From the NCBI GenBank assembly GCA_037043455.1, contig JAWPHD010001132.1, positions 124,001 to 188,000 on the forward strand: a DNA stretch of 64,000 nt, written 5' to 3'. The notes beneath the pieces were generated by a model. The model was not told the origin of the DNA. It saw nothing but the letters and a program-made list of their open reading frames with translations, and did no database searches. The number at the start of each line of letters is the position of its first letter. Position 1 is the first letter of the stretch. The translations under genes were made by a program, and so were the position numbers. This document shows, piece after piece, positions 48,489 through 60,239 of this stretch. The stretch is from Cyrtodaria siliqua. Lineage: Eukaryota > Mollusca > Bivalvia > Adapedonta > Hiatellidae.

Positions 48489-49786
48489 AAGTCTATATGT
48501 TGAATCTAATAAACCATCACTGTCTCATAGACGGGATAAAATAGCCCTACAATACGCCATTAAATTAAAATCTAACCCTTCAAACCCAGCTGTCGATAAT
48601 GTTTTTAATCCAAGTTATGAACCTCTTTTTGATCGAAACCCGAAAGCCATTCGATCATTTGGTCTACGTATTAAACCAAAATTAAGAGACACTGAAATCG
48701 ACCTAAATTTAATTGCCAAGTACAAAGTCCAACAAATTCCACTGTGGACTTTGGAAACACCAACAATTATTTTTGATCTTTGTAATAGTAACAAATCCAG
48801 TACAGACCCTACTGTCTTTCAAAGCAAATTTAATGTAATTAAATCGAAATACAGTAGCTTTCAACATATAAACACAGATGGTTCTAAAGATGGAGATAAG
48901 GTAGCTGCAGCAGCTGTTATTCACAAACAGAGCATAAAGAGCCGCCAGCCTCTATCTTTTTAGCTGAACTTAAGGCAATTGAACTTGCTTTAAATTATAT
49001 TCAGTAATCTGATGATGACCATTTTGTTATATTTTCTGATTCCCTTTCATGTCTTCAAGCACCTGGTAATATGAAACATAACCCAGTTGTACTTCAACTT
49101 TTAGAGAAGTACAATTCTCTTATAGTTGATAATGTTATTATTTTCTGCTGGCTTCCAAGCCATGTAGGAATACGTGATAATGATAGAGCTGATAGTGATG
49201 CTAAAGCAGCATTAGGTTTACATATATCTAATATTAAATTACCTTATACAGATTTTTTAACTCTTGGCAAGCCGCTTGGGATTTGTCAGTTAACAATAAA
49301 CTCCATTCAATTAAACCGTTACTTGGAGAATGGCGTTCTTCTAGTAGACCCATTCGTCGAGAAGAAGTTCTCCTAGCCCGGTGCAGGATAGGGCATACAC
49401 GTTATACTCATTCATATTTATTACAAGCTGAGCAATTACCAGAATGTATACCCTGCTTTGCACCGTTAACACATCTTGTTGGAATGTGTAGACTTTGATC
49501 CTATAGATTTTAGTCTTGTTTTAGATTTTCTCAAAAAAATCAGACTATATAAATCATTATAATGTGTTCTTATATATATTTACCTGGTTATATACCCGTT
49601 GACGGGCATTTGTTGATTTACATATATAGTTTATATTACTACCTTTTCATCCCTTATTTTTTAATAGTTTTATCTTTATATATTTACATTAATTTTTAAT
49701 TAATTCTTCATTTTTCATGAGTTTTTGCGCACAATATGACCTATTTATGTGTCGGCGTGCCGTAAAACACCATTCATTCATTCATT
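48489..49786 (+). pseudogene. LINE ORF2 3' end with RNase H (unit 4)
   Basis: Counterpart of 9090-10395. It has GAA after LRDT, as in unit 2, but keeps the NDRAD segment, so it is the least damaged RNase H copy. The frameshifts near 48,960 and 49,290 remain, and a short ATTTCTTC deletion precedes the ATTC tail. Confidence 0.85.
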
Positions 49787-50381
49787 ACTTGTAATACAGT
49801 TTATCCTAGATACAATGCGAGATATTGCTTGATATGTCAACATACAAACCGTTACATTTTTCTCGTCAATAAATAATGGAGATTATTTAATGTTCATAAT
49901 AGCATTTGAATTTCATATAAACTCTCAAACAATAGTAAAAATGAGAAGTATATGTTATCACCATTGAGACCAACCTTTAGCTGTGTGTTATATATAGAGG
50001 ATCTTACATGAGTGCCCGTTTAATATCGAATTATTAATCGAGTTGGATACAATTTTAAGAAGCGAGGCTGTGCCATCATTTGCATATTTGTTTCACTAGC
50101 GTAATATGATAAATACAGCATTGCTTTATAACACTCCCACACCGCAAGTTATGTGATAAATATAATTTATTCAAACATAAGCATAACGCAACAGTGTACA
50201 TGCAAACAGTACATACATATAAACATGTATATGAAATGCATACGACATTTTCCAGTTAATGACAATAAGTATAATTTTAAGTGTGTTTCAATATAATCTC
50301 TATATGCTACTACATGAAATTAAAAAGTATTTGACAGCTATTAAGCATATTTTTCAAGTAATAATCCTAAGTAATGATATA

Positions 50382-50724
50382 TTATATTAATGTTTGTGAA
50401 CAATAAAGGAGAAATGTGATACATGACTTTTGTTTTTTAAAACTCTTACTAATGAAAACTGACAGTTTCTTTAATAAATTATTGTTTCCTGTTGTCATAA
50501 GTTCAATACGTTTTTGTATGTGTGACCATTTACAAAAATATTTGTCAACAATTTTTTTTTGGTATATTTTTTTCATAGTGTAGTGGACACTCAAACACAA
50601 AGTGAAAATCGTCTTCTAGTGCATTACAAATCTGGCATTTTATTTCGGATCTTGGTATTTTATTTGATCGATGCCATTGTCCAGTTTCAATTTCTAACCT
50701 ATGCTGAATGTAGATCTACAATGA
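50382..50724 (-). pseudogene. Antisense LINE ORF2 3'-end relic, second type (unit 4)
   Basis: Counterpart of 10989-11330. A small insertion near 50,565 shifts the frame around the PLHYEKKY segment. Confidence 0.7.
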
Positions 50725-50750
50725 CTATTACGAAATTATGGTAATTTCGC

Positions 50751-52478
50751 TTAGGGCCATCGTACTATCGTGTATCGATGTTTATATGGTTCATCGCGTT
50801 ATCGCCATCGTACAATAGTACATAACGACATTTATTTGAACTTACATGTTAATGATAAACTCTCGTTTTTATTGCATAACCATCCGAAAAAAGTATCAAA
50901 ATATATTGCTAAAGCCTATTTAACGAGAAAAACTCTTATTTATTCATAAAGACTGATTTATGTTTTATTATTATTTTTTAATAATTTCAATATTACATCT
51001 CACAATTCTAAATGTTTAGAGATAACATTCTAATTAAAGCTTATTCGTGCCTTATATCTATTTAAGCATTAACATTATGTCATTTCAATTCATTCATTTA
51101 ATTGTATATATTGTAACATTATAAACTGTTAACTATAGGTGACTTATAGGCCTATTGGCCCAGGTGCTATTTATTTCCTTCTGTACTATCAGTGTATTGT
51201 ATATTATATAGTTAAAACGTCTACTAGTAATTCCGGTATTTATGGAGAACTAGGTAGATACCCATTGTATATTTTAAGGTATGTACAAATAATAAAGTAT
51301 TGGAGTAAGGTGGTCGATTCAAAAAACATTTTAATATCAACTTTTTATAAAGATGCTGTGAGAGATTGTGAAAGAGGAATGAAGAATTGGGCCAGCAATG
51401 TTAAAACCATTATAACAGACTGTGGCTATAATTATGTTTGGAATGACCCAACTTGTATTGATATGAAATCTTTTCATTTGTTGATTAAACAAAATTTAAT
51501 AAATTGTTTTGTTCAAAAATGGAACACTGATGTTGAAAGTAATCGAGTTTTATGTTTGTATAGACATTTTAAAACCTCATTCTCATATGAAGTGTATTTA
51601 GATATATTGCCGTTGAAATTAAGAACTGCCATATCGAGGATAAGATTATCCCAAAGACTTAGAATTGAAACTAGCAGATATTCACAAAATAGAACTGATA
51701 GAAATCAGAGATATTGTACATTGTGTAATAGTACAGACTTAGAAGATGAATATCATTTTATTTTAATTTGTTCTTTGTACGAACAATTACGTAAACTATA
51801 TGTTAAACAATATTATTACAGATATCCAAGTGTTTTTTAATTTATTCAGCTGATGCAATCTTCAAGCCAGCAAGAGCTTTTTAGATTATCTAGGTTTGTT
51901 AGGGAAGCATTTATTATTCGCAATACTGCAATGTATAATGAGTAAAAAAAATGTATGTTCATCCTCATTGGACATGACATGTAAACTATTAAAACTTAAA
52001 AGTTTACAGGAAACTATGTAATAGGAATAGTTAAATCATTATAACATGGTAAATACATGATCCAGAGTGAATGTGTGAGACATTTCGTGCGTCAGAGTGA
52101 ATGGGTGAGTTGTATGAGTGTATAGTATGTATGATTGTGTGTTTGTACTTTTTCATTGTTTAATGTAAAAATTGCATTGACCTGTCACATATTAACAAAT
52201 GTAATATGTATTTATATGCCGAGAAACATTTGTTTAAGTCATAAATAAAGAATATGTTCTGTTCTGTCCTGTTCTATATTATGCACATGCCACTATAATA
52301 AAATATTTACTTACTTACTTAGTACAATCGCCATCGTGCCATGGCGCATCGACATGTTAACTTGTTCACAAGTCGATGCGCGATGGTACGATGGCGATAA
52401 TGCGATGGTCCTAATGCGATGGACCATCGTACCATCGTCATCGTGCCATTTTCGGCGATAGTACGGTGCTGGCCCTAA
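50751..52478. mobile_element. TTAGGGCC-ended inverted-repeat element split by a LINE (unit 4)
   Basis: Counterpart of 11357-13086 with the same ends. Confidence 0.7.
50823..52319 (+). pseudogene. LINE insertion with ORF2 tail (unit 4)
   Basis: Counterpart of 11429-12927. Its first part carries unit-2 variants (GGCCCAGG) and its later part unit-1 variants, including the TAA after PSVF. A private in-frame 3-bp deletion removes one Ser from LSSQRL. Confidence 0.8.
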
Positions 52479-53238
52479 CGGGACAACGTACGGAATGGTT
52501 ATACTTTTCTGTAATTATGTCATTATGCATGTCATACTCTGATAAATTTTATTGATCTCGATACGATGATAATTAAAATAATCACATTGAAGGAATAACA
52601 CGTATTGTATTGTTGAACTGTTCAACCACGTTTTCATAAGATAAACCATTCCTGACTGATAGAAACGTTTATAGGTTTTATAGTGTATTAAAGTATTAGT
52701 ACAGTTATATACACAATAAAACATTACATATGCTTTTAACTATGATTATAAGATACTATATGAAAACAAATGTGCAGACCGGGGCACATCTATAATGAGA
52801 GATGCACAAATACACCATGTTTTAAGTTTTTCTTCAGTGACCCATCCCGATCCTCGAAGTAAAATATAATGTTTCGAAGACATTTTGATAGATAGCAACT
52901 AGTTTTCGTAAAAAGCCAAAAAAGTTTTAATAAAAACAAATTAATCTGACATAATAATAATCATCGTATATATGATAGTTTATGTAAGATTACATTTCAA
53001 TAATATTAATACTTTTTTTCTGGCGTATTTTAGAATAACACAATTAAAAACATAAATTACTTACATTTATCTTATGGTTACAATGATGTATAACGAACGA
53101 ACAGCTTGATAATAAACAGAATGATTTTGGAATTATGAAAATCATTCTGTTTTACGTGGATTATATATTGCCGATTGCTTGTTTGTTTGTTTTCGGCTTT
53201 TTGCAACAAACAACTCCAGTATGCTCGATATAAATTGA

Positions 53239-53331
53239 ATTCACTCATCAAACACGCCGATTGGAGGACATTCACTCATCAAACACGCCGATTGGAGGAC
53301 ATTCACTCATCAAACACGCCGATTGGAGGAC
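53239..53331. repeat. 31-bp minisatellite, 3 copies (unit 5)
   Basis: Three perfect copies of the 31-bp unit, against four in units 2 and 4 and one in units 1 and 3. Confidence 0.95.
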
Positions 53332-54093
53332 ACATAAAACTCATCATTTTTTAATTACGCAATCTGTGAGAAAGTTTTCACAAGTAAAGTTTTATTATTT
53401 AACACACAACGCGCGCTTGTAATTTATTAATTTTTCATAACGTTGATTATTTTGTAATTAATAATCAAGAGGGTGTAGTTTTTTTACAGAATACTTTATT
53501 TAGACGTAAACAATACAGTTTCTAATCTGTCTTATTCATAACGTTGATTATTTTACCGTGAGCTTTGCGAAAATATAGGATTTTAATAAGTTTTCTAAGA
53601 TAATGTATCAGTAATATACATCAATGACAAGTATGAATCATAAAAATATACTAATTATAAAATAATGAATTTTGTAATTAATAATCAATAGCGGTGTAGT
53701 TTTTTTTAACTGGAATGCAGTACACAGAATACTTTATTTAGACGTAAACAATACAGTTTCTAATCTATCAAACATTAGTTAACATTAACAAAGTCACATG
53801 CAAAGATTATATGAAAAAATGAAATGCACGTGTCACATGGCAACAGCAATATATCGTTACTATTGCATATAATTATTAGATTCGTGAATATATATTGCAT
53901 ATCATGTTGTTCGTGCATTGCTATTAAGAGTCAGTATATTGTATGGAAATGATTATTCATAGTAGAATCCGTCATTAAATATTCAAATTATTGTATAAGA
54001 TTATCCGAAAAAGGAGGTTGAACTTGTTTTATTTTTAAGCATATGTTGCGGTAAATCTGCGAATAATTAAAAGTACTTTAAATGGTATAATAT

Positions 54094-54760
54094 TTACAGT
54101 AGTGATTTACGGTGAGCAAAACACTCGTAAATGTAATTTCTTAATTTTTTATAACATCTCGATTGATCGACTGCATCAAAATAACAAAATTATACACACT
54201 AGGGTTACTGAAATAGAATGAGCTGATATATTTTCCACGAATATGATTTTAAACAGGACAGATGAGAACAAAATAATAATCATCTTTTATATCTTTTGAA
54301 TTGCACAACGATCAGAAACGCATCGTCTGTCTTTTTCTATTTTGAGCATAGCGACCAGTTTCAACACGTAGCTGATGCGAAGAAAGTCTTAATCTGGCCA
54401 ATACCGTCCTATATTTAAATTCAAATTGCAAACCTACCAAATTCAAATGATTGCTTAACATGTTTGTATAAAAAAAAGTGATCCACTGCTTAAACGCATC
54501 AATTACTCTTTCTTGAAACTGTAAATAAAACGTATTTAAATCTATGGAAAACGAATCAGCCCATACATAATTATCTAATAGGGATTTAACTTCATTTGCC
54601 CAATTTGTAACGCCTCTATTACAGTCATTTAACAAAGATGCATACACGTTATTAATCAATATATTTCCGGAGCACACACCTTTTACCCAGTATTTTATAA
54701 TACGAACATATCGTGTTACATATAACGGATAATTATATTCCTAATTCTCCATATACTGTT
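54094..54760 (-). pseudogene. Antisense LINE ORF2 3'-end relic, least decayed copy (unit 5)
   Basis: In this terminal copy a single frame (54,312-54,677) spans segments that are broken in the full units: CSGNILINNVYASLLNDCNR, GVTNWANEVKSLLDN and HQLRVETGRYAQNR. The other units carry deletions of about 5 and 9 bp here. Further upstream GELG is visible, but the frame is interrupted. This looks like the ancestral state that the interior units have lost. Confidence 0.75.
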
Positions 54761-54995
54761 TTAACTGGAATACAAAGGTGCATTTTTTACTATTATTTGT
54801 GTTGATTTTAAACAGTTAATCAGCAGAATATTATAGTATAATTATGTATTAAGCAGACGAGTACATGTATATTGATTAATTTAATTGGTTATTATAGTGG
54901 CACCAACAGCTAAAGTCCATATGACGACTTTCCAGCTTACACTGGTGAAAGGTTCTGGCCCTTTAAAATTAATATAGATATATAATCAAGCCATA

Positions 54996-55496
54996 TTTGT
55001 AGGACCTCAATTTATTGATAGTGTTATATATATATATATAGTTATGAACCCATAAGGCTATCCGGCCAAAAGGATAACCCCTTACCCAAAAGATGACCAG
55101 TTTTGCCCAAAAGGTATGTGTGTAACGCGGACTCCGTTTTCAATTGACTATATTTCATATACAATGCTCCATTTCTTGTAAGACTTTTATATCTAGTTTT
55201 ATAATAGACTAGTAGTATAATTCACTGGATTATACATATACTCCACAAAATAATGTAAGGACCACAAAATAAAGCGTATATAATTTTATCAGTTTTAATA
55301 ATCATATAAATTATTCCATATTAAATGAAATTTCAACGATCCTTCTGAACAATTTTAAAACAAATAACAAGAATAAAAACATCAGAGATCAATATTTTAA
55401 ATAACTATTAAAATCAACTGTTTTACGCATGGTGGGTCGGGTAAGAATATTTTGAAACATTTATCCTATGAATAAACTGTCACTCCAAACATTAAG
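54996..55496. other. Unique AT-rich flank next to the array
   Basis: First sequence past the array edge. It contains a short TA run (about 55,024-55,040) and scattered AAAAGGAT and CCAAAAGG strings, but no gene or recognised element. Confidence 0.5.
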
Positions 55497-57002
55497 TTAG
55501 TATCGTGTATGTCCACTACAAGCAGCAATAACTGTTATGCAACGAGACCGGAAGTTTCGAATTGGCATCCGGATATCAACTCGCGGAATACCCACCACAC
55601 CCTCTTCACACCTGCACATGCATACGGTCGCACTAACCTGTCCAATATCTCATCCCGATAACGTCAGCCTGTTAGATACCCATTCGGAATGACATATAGG
55701 TCCGTGGGTGGTGCCATCAAACGAGACCGCACCCCACACAAGCACAACCGAATATACTGTTCTCGGCAATGCAACCGTCGCGAAATCGCTGATTCCTCTG
55801 TCGCTACAGACGTCTTCTTTCAGCATTTAGGAGGCACTCCTCAGTCTCGCATGAATGTCCATGGTGTAAATCAGAAAGAAATCAACTAAGCATCTTTTAG
55901 GTCCATGGATGGTCTTTATAATAATTATGAAGCACATGTTTGATGTTTTTTTTCAGTTTTGAGTACTTCTAAGTTTATTTTGGTGTATTGGAATATGCAT
56001 TCTTTGGGTTTTTTGGAGGCTATAAATAGAAAAATGTGAACCAATCAAAAACTTCCTAAAAGTAGGTAAAATGGCTGATTTTCACTGACGGGGAGATGAG
56101 CATGGAATAACTTTTTAAAACGCCGGACTAGGTATGTACAATTTAGCATTTCCTGATATGCAAGAGAATTTTGAGTGCAGACATGTACTGATATGTGTAG
56201 GATTTTTTATTTTTTTATTTATTGACATTTGAGATATTGCTAAAATTTCATTTTTAGCATGTTTTAAGGGGTGGGGGTAATCTTAAAGAAATTAGACTAA
56301 AGTTGTACAGAAAATGCTTTTTGATACTTTTATTTGGTATGGAAACATGGGTAATTCTATTGTCTTCTAAGAAATGTATGACACAATGATGATGTGTTTT
56401 ATTTTTGCTCAAGGATTCATGCTAAGAGCTTGTCATGAGTTTGATGATTGAGAAATGTACATTAAACTGTGGAGTGCCCCCTAAAGTCAACACAGAACTT
56501 CGACTCATCCTTGAACAATATTGACCTCAAACTTTTCAACTGGAATGTCTGGCGTTTACAAACAAAGTCCATCCATAGTCGTGTGTGCTCTGGAATCAAC
56601 GGAGGTCGCAGGCAGGTCTGCGTGCATGGATAGTGGCAGCGTGAAGGCGGTTCATAAGCGTCTGCTCGCAAACACGCACTCCTGATGCATTTCGAAACTG
56701 AGCATTTAGTAGGTTTTTTTTGCGGATTCGAACCTCCGTCCTTTGCAAGATTGAAAAATATACCGGTCACGCAGGTGCGTTGTTTTCCTCGGACGACCAC
56801 TTCTTGGACACTCAATCACGAAACCGGTGTCTAGGTACCTCTGCCATATCTGCCCAACCACTGACTGACTGACGTTAACCTGACGTCCGACGTAACGTTG
56901 GGTGTGGCTGGCCGACGGTAGTCCGATGATTCCTTTCATTTCACCACCGGTTAGATATCGCCGAAATAGCATGATTTGAACGTAGACAATATTGAATGTC
57001 AA
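55497..57002 (-). pseudogene. Dead Tc1-like transposase with insertion and deletion
   Basis: On the minus strand the N-terminal helix-turn-helix region is clear (HTQRYVGRQVNVSQSVVGQI, then PRSGRPRKT at about 56,770-56,900). A central part follows with PPLIPEH and ILFKDESKFCVDF, which holds the second catalytic Asp (about 56,470-56,600). The frame is then broken by about 560 bp of unrelated AT-rich DNA. It resumes with a VWGAVSFDGTTHGP-like segment and ends SRCITVIAACSGHTRY at a stop at 55,497-55,499. The block holding the third catalytic residue is deleted. Frameshifts occur throughout, and I could not find terminal inverted repeats. Confidence 0.8.
55895..56461. other. Unrelated insertion inside the Tc1-like pseudogene
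   Basis: About 560 bp of AT-rich, non-coding DNA separates the two recognisable halves of the transposase. I see no terminal repeats or coding potential, so its nature is unknown. Confidence 0.45.
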
Positions 57003-57084
57003 TAAAAGTCCAAATTTTCACAGAACACACCTAAGAAATTCTCAAATCCGGATGAACGGGCTAAAGCAAATGTACGGTGTTCCG

Positions 57085-57815
57085 TTAGGGCCATCGTACC
57101 ATCGCATCTCGACCTTTACAAGTCGATACGATGGTACGATGGCGCTGGCACGATAGCGATGGTTCGATGACGCGATGGTATGATGAAGATGGTACGATGG
57201 CGATGACGCGATGGACCATTGTACCATCGCCATCGTACCATCGTGTCATCGCCATCGTACCATCGCAGTTGCATCGCCCCCTGCTCCATCGTACCATCGC
57301 TCCATCGCCTTCCGTTTAGACATGCGCTCATCAAAGCAACAAAATGTAGGACATCATGGATGCAAAGATTCGACAATACTTTTCTTAAATCTATCCCTTC
57401 ATTTAAGCTCAGCAAAACTTAATTTCTCGGTAAGAAATCATTGCCAAAAGGTATTGTCGAATCTTTGCATCCATGATGTCCTCCATTTTTGTTTTTCTTT
57501 GATGTGCGCATGTGTAAACGGAAGGCGATGGAGCGATGGTACGATAGAGCAGGGGAAGGCGATGGTGCGATGGCACGATGGTACGATGGCGATGGTACGA
57601 TGGTACATCGCGTCATCGCCATTGCACCATCGTACCATCGCCATCGTACCATCGTGCCATCGCGCATCGACTTGTAAAAGGTCTATATGCGATGGTACTA
57701 CTATCGCGTTTAAAGTCGATGCGCGATGGTACGATGGTACGTTGCCGATGATGCGATGGACCATCGTATCATCGCCATCGTACCATCGCGTCATCATACC
57801 ATCTCGCCCTGCTTA
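57085..57815. mobile_element. CATCG-rich palindromic element
   Basis: Starts TTAGGGCCATCGTACCATCG, the same end as the inverted-repeat element in each array unit. It consists of many alternating copies of GATGGTACGATGGC and its complement. Around the centre, 57,309-57,382 is the inverted complement of about 57,450-57,531 (CCTTCCGTTTAGACATG... against ...CATGTGTAAACGGAAGG), with a ~68-bp loop. Overlapping frames on both strands are by-products of the short repeat. It is probably a non-autonomous foldback or MITE-like element. Confidence 0.7.
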
Positions 57816-57982
57816 ATCGTGCGTGTATGCACTAATATAAACACTGTGTGAATTTAGGCAAGGCATGTCAGTACATATGTACACTAAAAGTTTCAACTCA
57901 AAACTGTTTTAATGATGAAAAACATTGAACAGAAAACATGGTCCTTAAATTATTTTGAGGAGTATTTATTCCGTTGCTAATA
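57816..57982. other. No recognised feature
   Basis: AT-rich sequence between the palindromic element and the dispersed repeat. Nothing recognised. Confidence 0.4.
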
Positions 57983-58153
57983 TCGACCATTTGCTCCGTT
58001 CGTTATATCTTTCAGAAACAACCTCTAATCATACGTGTATGACTGGTTTGCCCCATTTTTACGAACCCTGTCGTTTGTAATATACTGAAACCATACTGAT
58101 TTCTCCTAGGAATATCGAATAAAGAACAGCGGTTTTCGTGTTTGACCTATTAC
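57983..58153. repeat. Dispersed repeat, copy 1
   Basis: About 171 bp starting TCGACCATTTGCTCCGTTCG and ending near TTTTCGTGTTTGACCTATTA, repeated in direct orientation at 63,488 with only a handful of changes. There is no coding frame. Family unknown; it could be a SINE or a terminal repeat fragment. Confidence 0.8.
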
Positions 58154-58410
58154 TCATAAATATTGTTGTTCATGTATAGCCGATCGTCTGAATTTGATAA
58201 AACACTTCTGTGGTTGTCTCCCTGGAATTAAAGCACACTGCATTTTAAACTGATTAACTGTTGAGGTTTTGTGGATTACATTTCCATCTAAACGTGTCTC
58301 ATTTGTAATTAGGAATAATAGTATTACTTTTGTTGTCCAAGCGGTAGAAGATATATTTATATATGTTTAGGGTGTTACTTTTGTTTTTAACAATATTTCT
58401 GTGTCTTAAC
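58154..58410. other. No recognised feature
   Basis: AT-rich intergenic sequence with no gene or repeat that I recognise. Confidence 0.4.
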
Positions 58411-58437
58411 ATTCTAGAGTGACATATGGTCCTATTA
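58411..58437. repeat. Single stray copy of the ~40-bp minisatellite
   Basis: ATTCTAGAGTGACATATGGT followed by CCTATTA matches the distal subfamily of the array minisatellite, in otherwise unrelated flank. Confidence 0.7.
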
Positions 58438-59090
58438 TGGTTTTCAGTAAAAAATGGGGGAATATAAACAAGGCTGCACGTGTAAAACTTGTTTGGCAGA
58501 TAAAGACAACATGACTAGAAGTAGTGTTGCAATTGGGCATTTATTAAAATGCCAGAAATTAAGTTCTATAAAGAACAACAAATTACATAACGATGTTCAT
58601 ATAAGTGAAAACTACAACAATGTACATACCATGTAGTTAAACAAATAATAAATCTGCCAAATATGGGTATCAATAAAACGCCTTTACATTACAATGTAAA
58701 TAGGATTGGAAACTACAACATATACCGGGCATCCTGAAGGTCGGTATATATATATACATGTAGGCACATATAAGTAAATACATATATGTAACTACATATA
58801 TAAAAGCGGAGGCAGGGAGGATGAGAAATATGGAAAACGAAGTATAAACACAAATAATTTATGTTTCTGTTGTCGTTTTCATGAAGGAAAAGCACGCTGT
58901 GATGCTTAGCCCTGATTGGTTAACACCGACCGACAGGATACCAATGATTGGTCGGTTTCGATAGTGCTTCCTTTTACTGAATCAAAGCACTAAAGAAACC
59001 AATACATGTTTACCAAATCAAAGTACTAAAGATACTGATGCATATTTTTCCCCACCATAAATTATTTTATGATTGGCATAAAATCCACTT

Positions 59091-59251
59091 ATAATATGTG
59101 TGCCGTTCTAGAGTGACATATGGTCCGATTATAATATGTGTGGCGTTCTAGAGTGACATATGGTCCTATTTATAATATGCGTGCCGTTCTAGAGTGACTA
59201 TGGTCCTATTACAATATGTGTGCCGTTCTAGAGTGAATACGGTCCTATTAT
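59091..59251. repeat. Short array of the ~40-bp minisatellite outside the segmental array
   Basis: About four copies of the GTGCCGTTCTAGAGTGACAT unit with the GGTCCTATTATAATA tail, matching the distal subfamily in the units. The last copy is interrupted by the inverted-repeat element at 59,252. The 650 bp to its left, from 58,438, hold no recognised gene. Confidence 0.9.
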
Positions 59252-59476
59252 CAGTTATTGGGTTTGTTACTGACCCCCTACAGAAATATGTGGGGTCAGT
59301 AAGATTTATAGGGGGCGAGGCGATAGCCGAGTCCCCCTATATATCTGACTGATCCCACATATTTCAGTAGGGAATATGTGGGGTCAGTAAGATTTATAGG
59401 GGGCGAGCGAGTCCCCCTATATATCTGACTGATCCCACATATTTCAGTAGGGGGTCAGTAATAAACCCAATAACTG
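59252..59476. mobile_element. Small inverted-repeat element with internal duplication
   Basis: Begins CAGTTATTGGGTTTGTTACT and ends with its near-perfect complement. Inside, a segment of about 105 bp reading AATATGTGGGGTCAGTAAG ... GTCCCCCTATATATCTGACT, itself a hairpin, occurs twice. It is non-coding, sits in a minisatellite repeat, and looks like a MITE or foldback element. Confidence 0.75.
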
Positions 59477-59579
59477 ATTTATTGCATCGAGCACCTTTTT
59501 AAGGCAAACGCCGATATTTACCCCATTTTAATGGAGCGTCAACGTCACTGAGACGTTCGCGCAATTCGACGTCATGACG

Positions 59580-59587
59580 TGACGTCA
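59580..59587. promoter_or_regulatory. Palindromic CRE-like octamer
   Basis: TGACGTCA, the canonical CREB/ATF site, in a CpG-rich stretch with further GACGT half-sites. No transcript start is evident nearby. Confidence 0.3.
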
Positions 59588-59649
59588 CGACCGATACAGC
59601 AAGAAAATATTCATATATTATACCATTAATATTATAACATGTGTGTTGT

Positions 59650-60170
59650 ATTATAGGTTATTGCATTTGTATGGCTAAATATTACTTGGAACGAGTTGTT
59701 TTGGCAAAGGACGACGAGCTTGCGAGTCGTCCTGCGCCAAAACAACGAGTTCCAAGTAATATTTAGCCATACAAATTCAATAACCTTTTTATTGTATACT
59801 TTCATATTGTTTTTGATCAATGTTAATTGTATGACTATTACTTTTCATTGTATTTGTGTTATTTTTTATAGCTTTTGATGGAATTCCTATCTTGCCATTC
59901 AGTTACATTTTGTGTGGATGATTATTTTGCGCGAAAACGACGTCGACGTCGGATGACGTCATTAAAAACATCAAGGGATTTTCTGAAGTTTGTTTACCAT
60001 TGATCAAAAACAATATGAAAGCATACAATAAAAAGGTTATTGAATTTGTATGGCTAAATATTACTTGGAACTCGTTGTTTTGGCGCAGGACGACTCGCAA
60101 GCTCGTCGTCCTTTGCCAAAACAACTCGTTCCAAGTAATATAGGGCCATAAAAATGCAATAACCTATAAT
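59650..60170. mobile_element. Foldback element with ~173-bp inverted arms
   Basis: The left arm (59,650-59,823) and right arm (59,998-60,170) are near-perfect inverted repeats, starting ATTATAGGTTATTGCATTT. Each arm is itself a hairpin around TTGGCAAAGGACGACGAGC. The ~174-bp spacer is non-coding and includes a second TGACGTCA (59,954-59,961). This is a MITE or foldback type without transposase. Confidence 0.85.
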
Positions 60171-60239
60171 ATTGCACGCTTAGCTCAATGCAAACTAAAC
60201 GGGACAATATGAAAGTATACAATAACATATGCTTATCCT

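Larger units (their letters stand above)
39386..53047. repeat. Tandem segmental unit 4 (mosaic)
   Basis: Fourth unit. It keeps the composite element and the only complete array copy of the TTAA MITE. It shares some variants with unit 2 and others with unit 1, switching between them along its length, as expected after recombination or conversion between units. No recognisable feature was seen in 39,701-40,461, 41,410-41,803, 49,787-50,381 or 52,479-53,047. Confidence 0.95.
53048..54995. repeat. Truncated terminal unit 5, right edge of the array
   Basis: Partial unit matching the first ~2.15 kb of unit 1. Up to about 54,065 it is nearly identical to the other units; beyond that it shows frequent substitutions and small indels. 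The part equivalent to unit-1 positions ~1,863-2,118 is missing, and similarity stops near 54,995 after a short AT-rich stretch shared with position ~2,155. Confidence 0.9.

Noticed and set aside
57116..57816. Overlapping frames rich in YHR, PSYHR and MVRW repeats on both strands
   Set aside because: They are translations of the CATCGTACCATCG simple repeat in every frame; no gene.
58454..58636. 60-codon frame starting MGEYKQGCTCKTC
   Set aside because: Short, no recognised domain, AT-rich composition like its surroundings and no splice or polyadenylation context.
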